Origin: Oscarella lobularis
Lineage: Eukaryota > Porifera > Homoscleromorpha > Homosclerophorida > Oscarellidae
Direction: 5' to 3'
DNA: 64,000 nucleotides
Assembly (NCBI RefSeq): GCF_947507565.1
Contig: NC_089177.1
Location: 2,790,001 to 2,854,000, forward strand
Shown here: piece after piece, positions 45,501 through 56,400 of the stretch
How the letters are laid out: each line of letters begins with the position of its first letter
Numbering within the stretch: position 1 is the first letter of the stretch
Program-made: the position numbers and the translations under genes
Notes under the pieces: generated by a model
What the model was told of the DNA's origin: nothing
The model's input: only the letters and a program-made list of their open reading frames with translations
The model's database searches: none

Positions 45501-48500
45501 TCGTCCTGACGAGCCTCAATTATTTTAATTTTTCTCACAGAATTCTTCTGCACTTGTACTCGAGCGTGGACTGGGCCTACGTGCGAAGTATCGCTCGACG
45601 CTTGCGTATCCTTGCCTTGTCAGAACGGCGGAACTTGTCGCGACTTGGCTCTTTATCCGCTACCGCAGTTCGACCCGAAATCGTGCGTCGGTCGATGCGG
45701 TCGATTTGTGCGAGGTCTCGACTGTCAGTGCGATTCGGCTTGTTCCGGATTTCAGGGAGTTTTTGGCTGCTGTGCCGACATCGCGACGTTCTGCGGCGTG
45801 AACGCGACGAGCTATCTGTGTTCATGTCCCTCAGGATACCGCGGTCACAATTGTGAATTGGTTGTCGACTACTGCGCCGCGACTCCGTGCATGAACAACG
45901 GAGTCTGCACGTCGACGTCGAACAGCTATACGTGCGCCTGCTCTGCAGGATTCACAGGCTCACAATGCCAAACGAACATCAACGAATGTGACTCGAACCC
46001 GTGTCAAAACAACGGCGTTTGCGAGGACAGAGTCGGCGTTTACCGCTGTCACTGCTTGCGCGGCTTTACAGGCGATTACTGCGAGAAACAAGTTGACTAC
46101 TGCGCCGCCGGTCCGTGCGGAGCAGGATCGACGTGCGTATCGCTTGTCGGCGGACATCGTTGCGTCTGCGCCAGCGGATACACGGGACCAAACTGCACGA
46201 CGATTGTCGACGTTTGCCAATCGTCGCCGTGTCGGAATGGCGGCACGTGCGTCAACGTCATTGGATCTTATACGTGCGCCTGCGGCTCTCGCTACACGGG
46301 TCTTCAATGCGAAACGTACGTTTCTCGATGTCGACCGGGACTGTGCTTGAACGGAGCGACGTGCATCGACGACGGGCCCGGTAGCAGCAGCGTGACCTGT
46401 CAGTGCACGCCGGCCTATACAGGTTCCAATTGCGGCGTCGTCGTCGATCCGTGCGACTTTTCGCCGTGCCAAAACGGAACGTGTGTGTTCCTTGGGCCGT
46501 CTTCGTTTAGCTGCCGTTGTTTTGCCGGTTTTACTGGGAAATCTTGCGACGTCAACATTGACGAGTGTCAGTCGAATCCGTGCATGAACGGCGGCACTTG
46601 CCGTGACCTAGTCGACTCCTATCAATGCGATTGCCCTTCGGGCTACAACGGTTTGAACTGTCAGATCAACATCGACGACTGCGCCGCGTCGCCTTGCGTC
46701 AACGGCGGCACTTGCATTGATCTAATTGCCGACTACAGATGCCAATGCACGCAGGACTTCACTGGCCGAAATTGTACAATTGCTGTCGATTCGTGCGCGT
46801 CAAATCCTTGCGCAAACGGCGGAACGTGCGTGACCGGACTAGGCAACGTCGGTTATCGCTGCCGATGTGCTCAAGGATATAGGGGACAACAGTGCCAGAC
46901 GGAACGTGATGAATGCGCAGAGGCGAATATCCTGCCGTGTCTGAACGGCGGAACGTGCGTAGATCACATCGGCTACTATTCTTGCTCGTGTATGGCGGGA
47001 TATTCGGGATTGAGATGTCAGACCGACGTGAACGAGTGTCAATCGAGTCCGTGTCAAAACGGCGGCAACTGCGTGGATAGCGTTAATATGTATACGTGCG
47101 ACTGCAGATCGGGTACGACCGGTGGAAATTGCGAGACGATTGTCGACGCTTGCGTCTCGTCTCCATGCATGAACGAAGGAGTGTGCTTTTCGTCTCAAGG
47201 TCAATTCTCTTGCTCGTGCAAGGTTGGCTATAGTGGGAAGCAGTGCGAGACTCTTGTCGGTACGTGTCTGTCGAGTCCCTGCATGAACGGCGGGACGTGC
47301 GTCAATCTGCGAAGCGGAGCGTATCAGTGTCAATGTGCCTCTGGCTATACGGGTGTGAATTGCGAGCAAATGATTGATTTCTGTCAGCCGAATCCTTGTC
47401 AGTTTGGATCGACGTGTCAGAATCGTCTGCTCGGCTATTCTTGCCAGTGCGTCACTGGATACACTGGCGAGCATTGCGATGTGAACGTCGACGATTGCAC
47501 CTCGCATCCTTGTCAAAACGGTGGACGATGCATCGACGGAGTCAACTCGTACTCGTGCGATTGCACTGACGTTCCATTCACGGGAGATACCTGTCAAATT
47601 TCAACGACGGCTCAACCTACAACAGCCAAGCCAACGACTGCACAGCCTACAACGGCCAAACCGACAACGGCCGAGCCAACAACTTTGCGACCTACAACAG
47701 CTGAACCGACAACTGCGCAGCCTACGACGGCTCAGCCAACGACTGCGCAGCCCACAACGGCCAAGCCAACGACTCAACAACCTACAACGGCTAAACCGAC
47801 AACTATGCAGCCTACGACGGCCAAGCCAACGACGCAGAAACCCACAACGGCGAAACCAACAACTGTGCAGCCAACGACGGCCAAGCCAACGACTCAGGAA
47901 CCCACAACAGCTCAACCGACAACTATGCAGCCAACGACGGCCAAGCCAACGACTCTGGAACCCACAACGGCTAAGCCGACAACTGTGCAGCCTACAACGG
48001 CTAAGCCGAAGACTCAGGAACCTACCACAGCTAAACCGACAACTATGCAGCCTACAACGGCCAAGCCAATGACTCAGGAACCCACAACGGCTAAGCCGAC
48101 GACTCAACAGCCTACAACCGGTAAACCAACAACTATGCGGCCTACGACGGCCAAGCCGACGACTCAACAGCCTACAACGGCTAAACCGACAACTATGCAG
48201 CCTAAAACAGCTAAACCGACAACTGAGCAGCCCGCAACCAAGGCAACTCAAAATCCTGAGCCTACAACGGCCAAACCGACAACTGCGCAGCCTGCAACTG
48301 CCGAGCCAACCAGGGCACAACCTATGACGACTACCAAACCTTCGACAGCTCAATCAACAACGGCACAGCCTGCAACTGAAAAGAAAACCAGTCAGCCAAC
48401 TGAAAAGAAAACCAGTCAGCCAACCGAAGTTGTTGCGACAAGCACGACGTCGGCCTGCTCGGATCCTTGTTTCAATGAGGGCGTCTGTCGAAATGGACGT

Positions 48501-49100
48501 TGTGTGTGTCTGGCTGGATATACCGGGCCGTACTGTGAAGTACCGATCAACCCGTGCCTTGCAAGTCCTTGCGGCGAAAAGAGATACTGCAAGGCAGACA
48601 GTTCAAAAGAAAATGGTTACACGTGCGAGTGCCTGCCTGGTTACAAGGGCAACGGAAACGAGTGTACGAAGGTGACGTGCGACCAGTTGCCGTGCGAGAA
48701 CAAGGGAGAATGCTCAACTCTGTCCACGGTTGTTCAATGCACTTGTCCTGAGGGTTTTAGCGGATACTACTGTGAAACTCCCATAGGAAAGACGGACACG
48801 ACAACGGACGGCGGAAGCTCTGTACCAACGTGGGCGTATATCGTACTGGCCGTGGGTATCGTTCTGCTTATTGTTATTGTTGTTGCCGCCGTTGTTATTG
48901 TCAAAAAACGGACAGGCGGTAAGTACGTAATTAATCGCGCCGAGGCAGGTGGCGCGACCCAGTTTGTCAATCCCGTGTACGGAACGGCTCCGTTCGACGG
49001 AGCGGGATCCGAAGCCACTGCACCTATATCATTTGACCAGCCTATTGATGATAAAGATATTGATCCGTCGTCCTACGTCGTTGGGCCGGCGGATCAATAA
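27591..49100 (+). CDS. Giant transmembrane Reelin-like protein with SRCR, FN2, SMB, EGF modules and NPVY tail
   Basis: A 21.5-kb gene. It starts with a signal peptide ([18 protein letters not shown], 27591-27666) and ends with exon 45541-49100. Repeats like those of Reelin recur: FDPI-type start, W....GG, SG..L-F, R...[31 protein letters not shown], then an EGF of form CP..CSGHG.C ... CDPGYSG..C. EGF modules of this type lie near 32160, 33690, 35705, 36977, 38128, 39295, 40518, 41827 and 43751. The first repeats (28930-31740) lack EGFs. Then come two SRCR domains (about 44093-44757), one more half repeat, 18 EGF modules (some with calcium-binding DINECD-like starts), a Thr/Pro stalk, three EGFs, one membrane helix (48831-48902), and an 82-residue or so tail with NPVY. 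Likely a cell-surface adhesion or signalling receptor. I read it as one gene because exons chain without stops, but a split into two genes is possible. Confidence 0.82.
27667..28199 (+). other. First intron of the Reelin-like gene
   Basis: A 533-bp intron after the signal-peptide exon, long for this genome. It carries a 34-bp direct duplication (see 27881-27952) but no exon or RNA gene that I recognise. Confidence 0.5.
27881..27952. repeat. Short tandem duplication, 38-bp period
   Basis: caattcgcttcactaccgca followed by tttgacaatgcacc occurs at 27881-27914 and again at 27919-27952, identical. Confidence 0.85.
28930..31740 (+). repeat. N-terminal array of EGF-less Reelin subrepeats
   Basis: Four successive coding units of about 170-190 residues, each with W-SI-GG, an S.CKAYG box, TR-(I/L)-TT, a GSS-GCE core, VVEY or MEYA, TA-RWRQ and DEWSLN-type ending. 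Unit starts fall near 29215, 29900, 30570 and 31225. Each unit is interrupted by introns at corresponding places, showing tandem exon-set duplication. Confidence 0.75.
32224..32379 (+). other. Fibronectin type II module inside the first Reelin-type EGF
   Basis: Reads [39 protein letters not shown], the full FN2 signature. It sits between CHGHGRC and the later [12 protein letters not shown] halves of one EGF. Confidence 0.85.
44093..44757 (+). other. Two SRCR domains in the Reelin-like protein
   Basis: First SRCR (about 44093-44384): [36 protein letters not shown]. Second (about 44438-44757): [47 protein letters not shown], ending DVGVTCGS. A 50-bp intron separates them. Group B pattern of scavenger receptor cysteine-rich domains. 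Confidence 0.85.
45684..45794 (+). other. Somatomedin-B module inside an EGF
   Basis: Reads [20 protein letters not shown] then [18 protein letters not shown]: eight cysteines with the SMB spacing CxGRC...CxCDxxC...CCxD...C. It lies between CQNGGTC and [14 protein letters not shown] of one EGF. Confidence 0.85.
47601..48450 (+). repeat. Coding minisatellite for a Thr/Pro-rich stalk
   Basis: About 50 tandem 15-bp units of form PTTxx, often paired into 30-bp units (PTTAK then [10 protein letters not shown] or PTTQQ). Expected to be heavily O-glycosylated, giving an extended mucin-like spacer between the EGF array and the membrane-proximal EGFs. Third-base variation between units shows selection on the peptide. 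Confidence 0.85.
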
Positions 49101-49214
49101 TAGGAACCGGAGGCAGTAACGACCCTATATGGTAGCTGTGCAACTTTATAGCTGAGTTGTTTTCTTGCGCGCTGTATGGCAGCTTAGTGTTTTGTCAAAA
49201 GTCCGTCTTTTTCT

Positions 49215-49220
49215 AATAAA
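49215..49220 (+). other. Polyadenylation signal AATAAA
   Basis: 115 bp after the stop of the Reelin-like gene, and about 80 bp before the next ATG. Confidence 0.65.
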
Positions 49221-49264
49221 GCATCTCAGGCTCTTTCTGATCCACGCGTGGATGCCATTCACGT

Positions 49265-49270
49265 CACGTG
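49265..49270. promoter_or_regulatory. E-box CACGTG upstream of ACP5
   Basis: In ACGTCACGTGATCG, 29 bp before the ATG. Confidence 0.4.
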
Positions 49271-49298
49271 ATCGCGTAGGGATACAAAGGGGCTACAA

Positions 49299-50473
49299 AT
49301 GGTGTCTACGTTCTTCTTCGTTGGCTTCGCCGTTCTCGCTTCTCTCTTCATTTCCTGCTTGTCGCTATCTGAAAATGTGACATTTCTCGTCGTCGGCGAC
49401 TGGGGTGGAGTCGAAACGTCGCCCTACTCGACGTTCGCGGAAAGGCAAATGGCATCGTCGATGGGAAAAACAGCCAAAGCGATATCGTCGTCGTTTCAAA
49501 TATCGCTGGGCGACAACTTCTATCATCGGGGCGTAAAGAACGTCGACGATCCGCGCTTTCAGCAGACATTCGAGGCAAGTTCTGGCTGATCCTCCCCCTC
49601 CATTTCGTATGGGCTTAGATGTGCTACGTTCGCACAGAACGTCTTCAAGGCTCCTTCTCTCCAATCTCCGTGGCTGGTTTTATTGGGAAATCACGACCAC
49701 TACGGCAACGCTTCGGCTCAAATAGCGTACTCGAAAGTCAGCGACCGTTGGCATCTTCCCGATTTCTACTACACCAAGGTAATCGAAAAAATCCTATTAA
49801 ATGTTGATTTTTTAATTAAAGTTATGTTATTTTCAGATATACCCAATCGATGACTTGGGCCACACGTTGCAGCTGGTTTTCATTGACGCGATTATTCTAG
49901 CTGGAAAGACGCATCCAAAGGTCCGCTCTTTTCCTCCATCTGGTCCGAAATCAAAGAGTTGGGCCGAAGAGGAGTGGGCGTGGATCGAGAAGACCTTGGC
50001 CGAGTCGACGGCCACGTGGCTTGTCGTCGCAGGCCACTATCCTGTCTTGTCGGCGGGCTTGCACGGTCCCACGCAGCTTCTTGTTCGTCGTTTGAAACCG
50101 TTGCTGGAAAAATACAATGCATCAGCGTTCGTAGAAAACCTCAGATTGAAGATTGATTGAGATATGTTTTTCTTGCGTAGATACTTTTCCGGTCATGAAC
50201 ACTGTTTGCAGCATATTCATGTGCCGCAAACCCGTACTCATTATTATGGAATTGGTACAGGAAGTTATGTGCAACGATGCACTAAGCATTACGTGAGTCG
50301 TTCATTTTTATTGTTATGTTGGATTTGTTTATATGTTTTATTAGCATACTCTTCCTGCCCATTCTATACGGTACGTTTGCGATAAAGGTAACTGTCGCGG
50401 TAGCTACGCTTCGGTATCAGTCACTGCAAAGTTGATGAAAATTGTTATTTATTCATTTTCACGTAAGACTTGA
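49299..50473 (+). CDS. ACP5: Tartrate-resistant (purple) acid phosphatase
   Basis: Secreted or lysosomal binuclear metal phosphatase. Model: 49299-49574, 49638-49778, 49837-50126, 50181-50292, 50345-50473; 315 residues, close to human ACP5. Signal peptide [18 protein letters not shown]. Metal ligands are all visible: [40 protein letters not shown] and [11 protein letters not shown]. The first intron has a GC donor (GAG|gcaagt). The last exon is short and matches the C-terminal strand region ([16 protein letters not shown]). Follows the Reelin-like gene by about 200 bp in the same direction, with its own E-box. Confidence 0.93.
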
Positions 50474-50622
50474 TTCTCCAGCAGCATCGAATTGTGTAAT
50501 GAGGGATGTTTTAGAACAAATTCTCTATGAAAATATTCACGCGAATCCTCGCAATTAGCTGAAGAAATTGTTTAAGTATATTTGCTTTCTAGGGAACAAG
50601 CGTCATTTTAATAATTTGAACG

Positions 50623-50628
50623 CACGTG
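50623..50628. promoter_or_regulatory. E-box CACGTG upstream of the mARC gene
   Basis: In GAACGCACGTGATTAC, 50 bp before the ATG at 50678. Confidence 0.4.
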
Positions 50629-50677
50629 ATTACAGAACGGTGGCCCGGATTTCATACTATTTCGGCGTCTTTCACCA

Positions 50678-52079
50678 ATGGCATCTGTGGCAGAACTTTA
50701 CTACTACCCGGTCAAGTCGTGTAGAGCCGTCTCGTTGAACGAGGTGACTGTCGACTCGTTCGGATTCGAAAACGATCGTCGCTTCATGTTCGTCCGAGGC
50801 AATGGTCGTTTTCTCAGCCAGCGACAAGAGCCTCGCTTGGCGACAATCAAGGCGACGATCACGACGACTGGGAGACGAATCGATCGACTCCGACTCGAGT
50901 CATCTTTAGTCGAAAACGCCCTCGAAATTCGACCCCGTTTCGACGGCGAAACGATCGACGTTTCGGTATGGGAGGATCGCGTTCGAGGCGTCGATCAGGG
51001 CGTCGAAGCCGCCGAATGGCTTCGAGGCATTCTTCGCACGGATTCGGTGCATAACAGGTCAAGAAGGGCATTCCAACATATCCTAACCACCATCTACGGA
51101 GTCTATCTCACTTAGACTCGTTGCCGTTCCCGATAAAGACTATAGACGAGATGTTGAGCTTCCTAAGTCGTTTCCCAGTGTTCCTCACTCTCAGTTGTCT
51201 TTTACCGATGCTGGCCCCTTGCTTCTCCTATCTGAGAAGTCCCTCGAGGATCTGAATCGAAGACTCGAGGAAAGAACCGGCGAGACGGTAATCTTATTAT
51301 TTTGTTTGATTTTTCTTGCTACTGGCTACAGTAGCGATGCCATTCGAGCTTCTTAGGTGCCGATGAGCCGCTTTAGGCCCAATATTGTAGTTGCGGGTTG
51401 TGACGAGCCTTATGAAGAAGATACCTGGCTTTTGATTCAGATTGGCGCTGTTCCGTTTATGTCGTATCGAAAGGCAACGGTAAGTTTTTTTAGTAGTACA
51501 GCCTACAGCATGTGAACGTTCTGCGACCTCGACCAGAGAGGACACTCTACGATAACTGAAAATGCCGAGCAAAGTTGTCGTAGGTACACTACTATGATCT
51601 AGGGTTGCGTTATAAAGACGCCAAGTTCATAGTAGTGGGTTTTCACTTTGCGACGGCCCGGGTGCGAGTCGATCTATAAAATTGATTTAGACCCGCTTTA
51701 CTTGGTTAGAATGCGCAGTAGAAACCAGTCTTCGTATCCCTTTCGTATCAGTAGTTAGATCCCAATGCATTGCATGGCATTCTCTTTGTTTGGCGAGGCG
51801 TATTGTTCTAAAAAGTGCGACTTGGGGGGGGGATGCTATTGTTTCATTGTACTTCTCCTAAAAAGTGCACTTGCTTTACAGCGATGTAAAATGACTGGCG
51901 TTGATCAGGAGTCTGGCGAAGTTGACAAAATAGGTCCGCTCGAAATTCTTCGCGAATATCGAGCTCCTCGCGGACCCGGAAAAGCTGAATTCGGCCAGCT
52001 ATTGGTTCCCCTCACGACGGGCGGCACCGTGTCCGTTGGCGACCCGGTGAAAGTGCTAGATCGAAAAAAGACAACATGA
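50678..52079 (+). CDS. MTARC1: MOSC-domain molybdenum protein, mARC-like amidoxime reductase
   Basis: Family reduces N-hydroxylated compounds with a sulfurated molybdenum cofactor. Model: 50678-51057, 51116-51287, 51357-51479, 51882-52079; 290 residues. MOSC N-terminal barrel (LYYYPVKSCRAVSLNEVTV, DRRFMFV, FLSQRQEPRLATI), then the MOSC domain with FRPNIVVAG and the cofactor Cys in RCKMTGVDQESGEVD. Vertebrate mARC1/2 begin with a mitochondrial outer-membrane signal anchor; this protein starts directly at the barrel, so it looks soluble unless an upstream exon is missed. The symbol is by family; it is equally the orthologue of MTARC2. The third intron (51480-51881) is long, 402 bp, with no feature that I recognise. 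Confidence 0.88.
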
Positions 52080-52544
52080 TAACAGCACAGTTGATACTGT
52101 AGTAGAAATAGCTCCGTGCATTATTCAAGGAGTCTTTTCAGAGACTTCTACACGTATACATCGTGGACGACGACGATACGGCTCAAACTGTTGCGTGTAC
52201 GTGCAACCTTTAGACTTACTGATTGAGCGGAAGAAATTGACGCAAACCGTTTCACTGCACGTGCACTCGCCGATCGGTTCGAACCGGTTCGTGCAAGGTA
52301 CCGGTTTCTAATTTGATTACTTCCGGCGCGTGCGAATACTTCCGGCGATACGAAGTACCAGGCGCGCTATTGTACGACATCGGTGCCTGTGACCAATCAG
52401 CTCTCAAAGACAATAGATGTTTTAATTCAGTTATAACGTACCAAGCCGTACCTAGCTTTGCACGTGCCACTGTGTGTATTTAAACAGCAAGCTCGATTGA
52501 AGCATTTTCAGTTGACGCTCAAAAGCCTTTGCTTCTTCATCAAC
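52080..52544. other. Intergenic region upstream of the Gly/His-rich gene
   Basis: 465 bp. It has CACGTG at 52258-52263 and at 52461-52466 and nested palindromes near 52272-52304 (cggttcgaaccg, gaaccggttc). No ORF that I can support; likely promoter. Confidence 0.45.
52461..52466. promoter_or_regulatory. E-box CACGTG upstream of the Gly/His-rich secreted protein
   Basis: 79 bp before the CDS start at 52545; a TATTTAAA-like element follows at about 52478. Confidence 0.4.
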
Positions 52545-53218
52545 ATGAAAGTTTTCCTAGTTGCTCTTTTTGCTGTTGCTTTTCTTGTGGCTACTAGCTA
52601 CGGAAAGCCAGGAGGTCGTCGAGGCGGCGGCGGCGGAGGTCGTGGCGGCGGCGGTGGAGGTCGTGGCGGCGGCGGCGGCGGCGGAGGTCGTGGCGGCGGA
52701 GGTCGCCATGACGGCGGTGAAGGTCATGATCATGACGGCGGTGAAGGTCATGATCATGACGGCGGTGAAGGTCATGATCATGACGGCGGTGAGGGCCACC
52801 AAGGAGGTCGCCCAGAACGTGAAGTACGCTCCTTCCATATAGTTTTAATTTCTTAACTAACAATTTTCCTTTCTCTTAGCCGTGCCACGACGATCCCACT
52901 TCGTGCGACGAAGGTCAATGCTGCCTCGCGTGGACCAACGAAACCAGCGGCGAATTGGTTTCTCACTGCGTGAATACAACTCGAACGACAAAGCGGGGCG
53001 ATACGAAGACAATCATTCCGTGCATGCTTGATGAGGAAGGAGAAGAGCAAGAGCAAGAAGAAGGCTTCTGTCAATGCACCGAGGAGCTTGAATGCACTCA
53101 GCCAGTTCCACGTACGCGTCCTCCTAAACCAGCGGGCACATCAGGCCGCGGAGGAAAGCCTGGCAAGTCCAGAGCCAGCAAACGACAGGACTTGGGAATC
53201 TGTACTCCCATGGCCTAA
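52545..53218 (+). CDS. Secreted Gly/His-rich repeat protein with Dickkopf/colipase-like cysteine module
   Basis: Two exons, 52545-52823 and 52880-53218; 205 residues. Signal peptide MKVFLVALFAVAFLVATSYG. Then an Arg-dotted poly-Gly segment, then three and a half copies of an 8-residue HDHDGGEG repeat (24-bp DNA repeats, about 52708-52800). Exon 2 encodes ten cysteines: PCHDDPTSC, EGQCCLAW, SHCVN, IIPCML, FCQCTEELEC, LGICTP. This C-x6-C-x4-CC...C...C...C-x-C-x5-C...C spacing resembles the Dickkopf C-terminal, prokineticin and colipase fold. The acidic Glu-rich loop and basic GGKPGKSRASKRQ loop are peculiar to this protein. Role unknown; the His/Asp repeats may bind metal ions. The structural family call is an inference from spacing only. 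Confidence 0.75.
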
Positions 53219-53412
53219 GTTTGGAGATTGTGTCCGCCTGATTAACATTTGCTTTCTTCAATGTTTTCTTTTTTCTGACCACAGTTCTATAGAGTTTCTT
53301 TTAGAATGATCTTTTCTTCAATTTTTGTCCTGTTATTTCCACTTTGTTGACAAAATTTTTTGAAAAATCGTACACGAATCCCGGATGCCTCTGATAATAG
53401 CGCACTCTAGCA

Positions 53413-56400
53413 ATGACCTGTGCTCACCAAAAAGCGATTCAGCTCTCGCTTCTTCAGTCGAATAGCCCATTGCAGTTGTGCACGTCTGCATGTAAGCTCT
53501 ACGGAATCCTCTGCTTGACACGCGACGTGTTTTCCGCGCCTAGGCTCTTTATGCAACCTCGGTCGACTGTCACTCGGCGGCGACGTAAAAGCCGAGAACT
53601 TTGATGCAATAGAAAGAGATCTAGAAGAGTTTTCTTAGTACGCACGTCTTTTAGAAGATCCATCAGTGAGAAAATGCCTACGCGATCAGCTAGAGGACAG
53701 TGAAACGTAAGCCAAGTCTGCATGGACTTAGAACGAGCAGGAACTACAAACGACGTCTAGAAACTGCATTAGCCTGATTGTTTCTGCTGCTTTTATGGAC
53801 ATATTCGTGCAAGCCAATTGGACAGGGCCGCCTTTAGGAGACGAATTGAAACGGATTGTAGATACGGTGCGAGAGCCAATGGGGAAAGAGAGTAGTCGTA
53901 ATTTTGTGTGCATAGCTTGGAGAAACGTTGTCTTCGACAGTTGAAGAAAGCATTGATTTTGGAGAAGTATGCTAGTGTACTACTGTATTGTGTGCTTCTT
54001 CAAGTTGGTTTTTGGGCAGCTCGATCCAGATGTCGTTCATTTTCCAAATCTACTTTCGTGGTCCCAAACTCTTTTAGCCCAGAGCGGCGCGTGTGTGGTA
54101 AAGCCTTATGCATTTGTGAATTTCAGCCCTAGTCAGTGTTGTTCCCCAATGACAGACATCCCCGTGGTGGCAGATGAGAAATCTTTTTCTTCAACAGCAG
54201 ATTGCCGGGAGCCCCATTTCAAGCATATACACGCAAATAGAGGCATTAAGTGAAAGTAATCGTAAACGCTGTGCGGGTGGAAATAGTCACTGAGAGTGCA
54301 TATAGATTTTACAAAAAAGGAATCTCCGTTTTGTAAATTTGTAGAAGAATCTAAGTCGGTGAAGAACATGCTATGGTCTCCTTTTGGAATACCTTGTCTT
54401 TTAGCTTGTTGCACTGTCAGTGCTACTTAGAGCTGGCTCAAATTTACCTTTGTTACGGAAGGATAGATAAAGCTCAGGCAAAATTAATTCTTGTAATCAT
54501 CATAAGCTCTTTCACGGTGTCTTTCAGGATTTTCTTACCGAAGCAATTGAACTGTCTGGTCTAAATGCCGAATTGTCTGGTGAGAGATCTAGCGGGGGGT
54601 GATCAGAGACGTTGTGAATACGTTCGTTTTTTTCAAGGGTGTCTTGGAAAGAGAACGAAATTCCAAGAATTTGAAACGGCTCAACTTCTTCTGGTAGTTT
54701 CAAAAGGAGGAGAGCGTAGTACAGCACCGGTTGACGCTTCCAAAGAAGAAACAACGCCTAGGAACGGTCTACCTAAGGTCAGAGACAAGATTCGTATAGG
54801 CAGTACTGTTAAACAAATCTTAGATTGTTCCTTTGATGGACGATGATCTGCTCGACAAAGTTTCTTATTCAGAATCTGCAACTCCTCTAACGTTGACGCC
54901 TCTAGAGGAAGCTGTTCTACTCACTATGGGGCAAGACGTTTTTTCAACTACTGTACTGGATAAACGTGAATGAGACTGCTCTTTATTTAATAGCATTTTT
55001 ATCCTGAAAAGTGGCCCAAAAGCTGGTCATCTATTTATCGAAGACGTCTTTCCTTATATAAACGTAGGTTATTCCTATTGTCTGTATAGCAAGTCGAGAT
55101 TTTCTTTTCAGTATATCCTCTCTCAACCGTTGAGCTGGTCTATTCAATTCAAAGCCTTAGATATGAGATCGCTGCTTGAAAACACAAAATCGAAACTCAT
55201 TGAAAGATCCATGCGTCAACTTGAGGTCGAAATTACGAGAGAAAGTGGCCCAAGTCTTTTAATTTCCTACGTTTTAGGCATTGATCGAATCATTTAACGA
55301 CACGTCACCTGACGTACTTTTAATCGCTACTCAGAATATTTTTTTCAACTTTGAAACGTTCTCCTAGGCTGTATTTCGAAAGCACTTGACATTCTCCATT
55401 GGACTGCCTCCTATTTGGACTGTCAAGCAGCACTTGGCTAGCACCTTGATGTCACTTGGTTGTGTCGAGAGCGCTCGCGAGCTGTTTGAAAGTATGAAGA
55501 TGTGGGAGAAGGTCATCGAGTGCTACCAACTTCAAGGACGATTCAAACAGGTTGGAATGCAGATACGAGTCGATGCAAGCGCGAAAATCGCCGTTTTTCT
55601 TCAGGCGGAAAAGAGGATTCGTTCACAGTTAGAAATCAAGAGGACGCCTTATCTTCTTTGTGTCCTTGGAGACGTTACTAGTGTATTTTATGGGGTACAA
55701 TCTTCGCGTTATTATATCACTCGTTCCTGTCCAGAATTCCGTCTATTATGATGAAGCCTGGGAATTGTCTGAAATGAAAAGTGCTCGAGCTCAGCGATCT
55801 TTGGGCTACTACTACCTCAGGAAGAACATGGTATGTACAATAATAGATGCCGCTTCGAAACGAACGAGTGAGTCGCGTTATAGTGCTCGGAGTGCATTGC
55901 GTCTTTTCAAAAGACGTTGAGGCTCAACTCAATGCAGGTGCAGAGATAAGTCACTCTAGAAACCCGCTTTGATCACAGTGTGTTTTAAGGACAAAGTGTG
56001 GTTCTCCTTGGGATGTGTTGCCCTTCAAATTGGAGACATGAATTTAGCCAGCAGTGCATTTCACCGATGCGTCACTTTGGAACCGAGTGTAAGCGACTGA
56101 ATCTTCTAATAGCAGTCGTATAGTTTCTCGACGATTAGAATTTTGAAGCATGGAATAATTTGGCCGCTGTATACATCAAAAAAGGCGAAAAGTAGTAGAT
56201 CCCTACCTGGTATTATTAGCTGTATACTGAGTGTTGGCGTCTGTGCAGATCTCGAGCCAAGACGGCGTTTCGCGAGGCTCTCAAAGTCGACTACGAGAAT
56301 TCTAAAGTGTGGGAAAATTATCTACTTGTTAGTAACCGCATAGGTGAAGAAAAAAAGCCTGTCATACTGAGCACGCGTAGGTTTGTATTGACGTGGCCGA

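Noticed and set aside
45960-46472. Antisense open frames over the EGF array
   Set aside because: Codon bias of Cys/Gly-rich EGF exons leaves open frames on the other strand; no independent evidence of a gene.
47601-48353. Long Arg/Cys/Leu-rich open frame antisense to the Thr/Pro stalk
   Set aside because: It is the mirror of a low-complexity coding minisatellite; its repeats simply follow the sense repeats and there is no start context or splice support.
52272-52304. Nested palindromes as a possible small RNA or terminator
   Set aside because: Short, in a promoter region of a eukaryotic gene, no RNA-family features; noted only as possible protein-binding sites.
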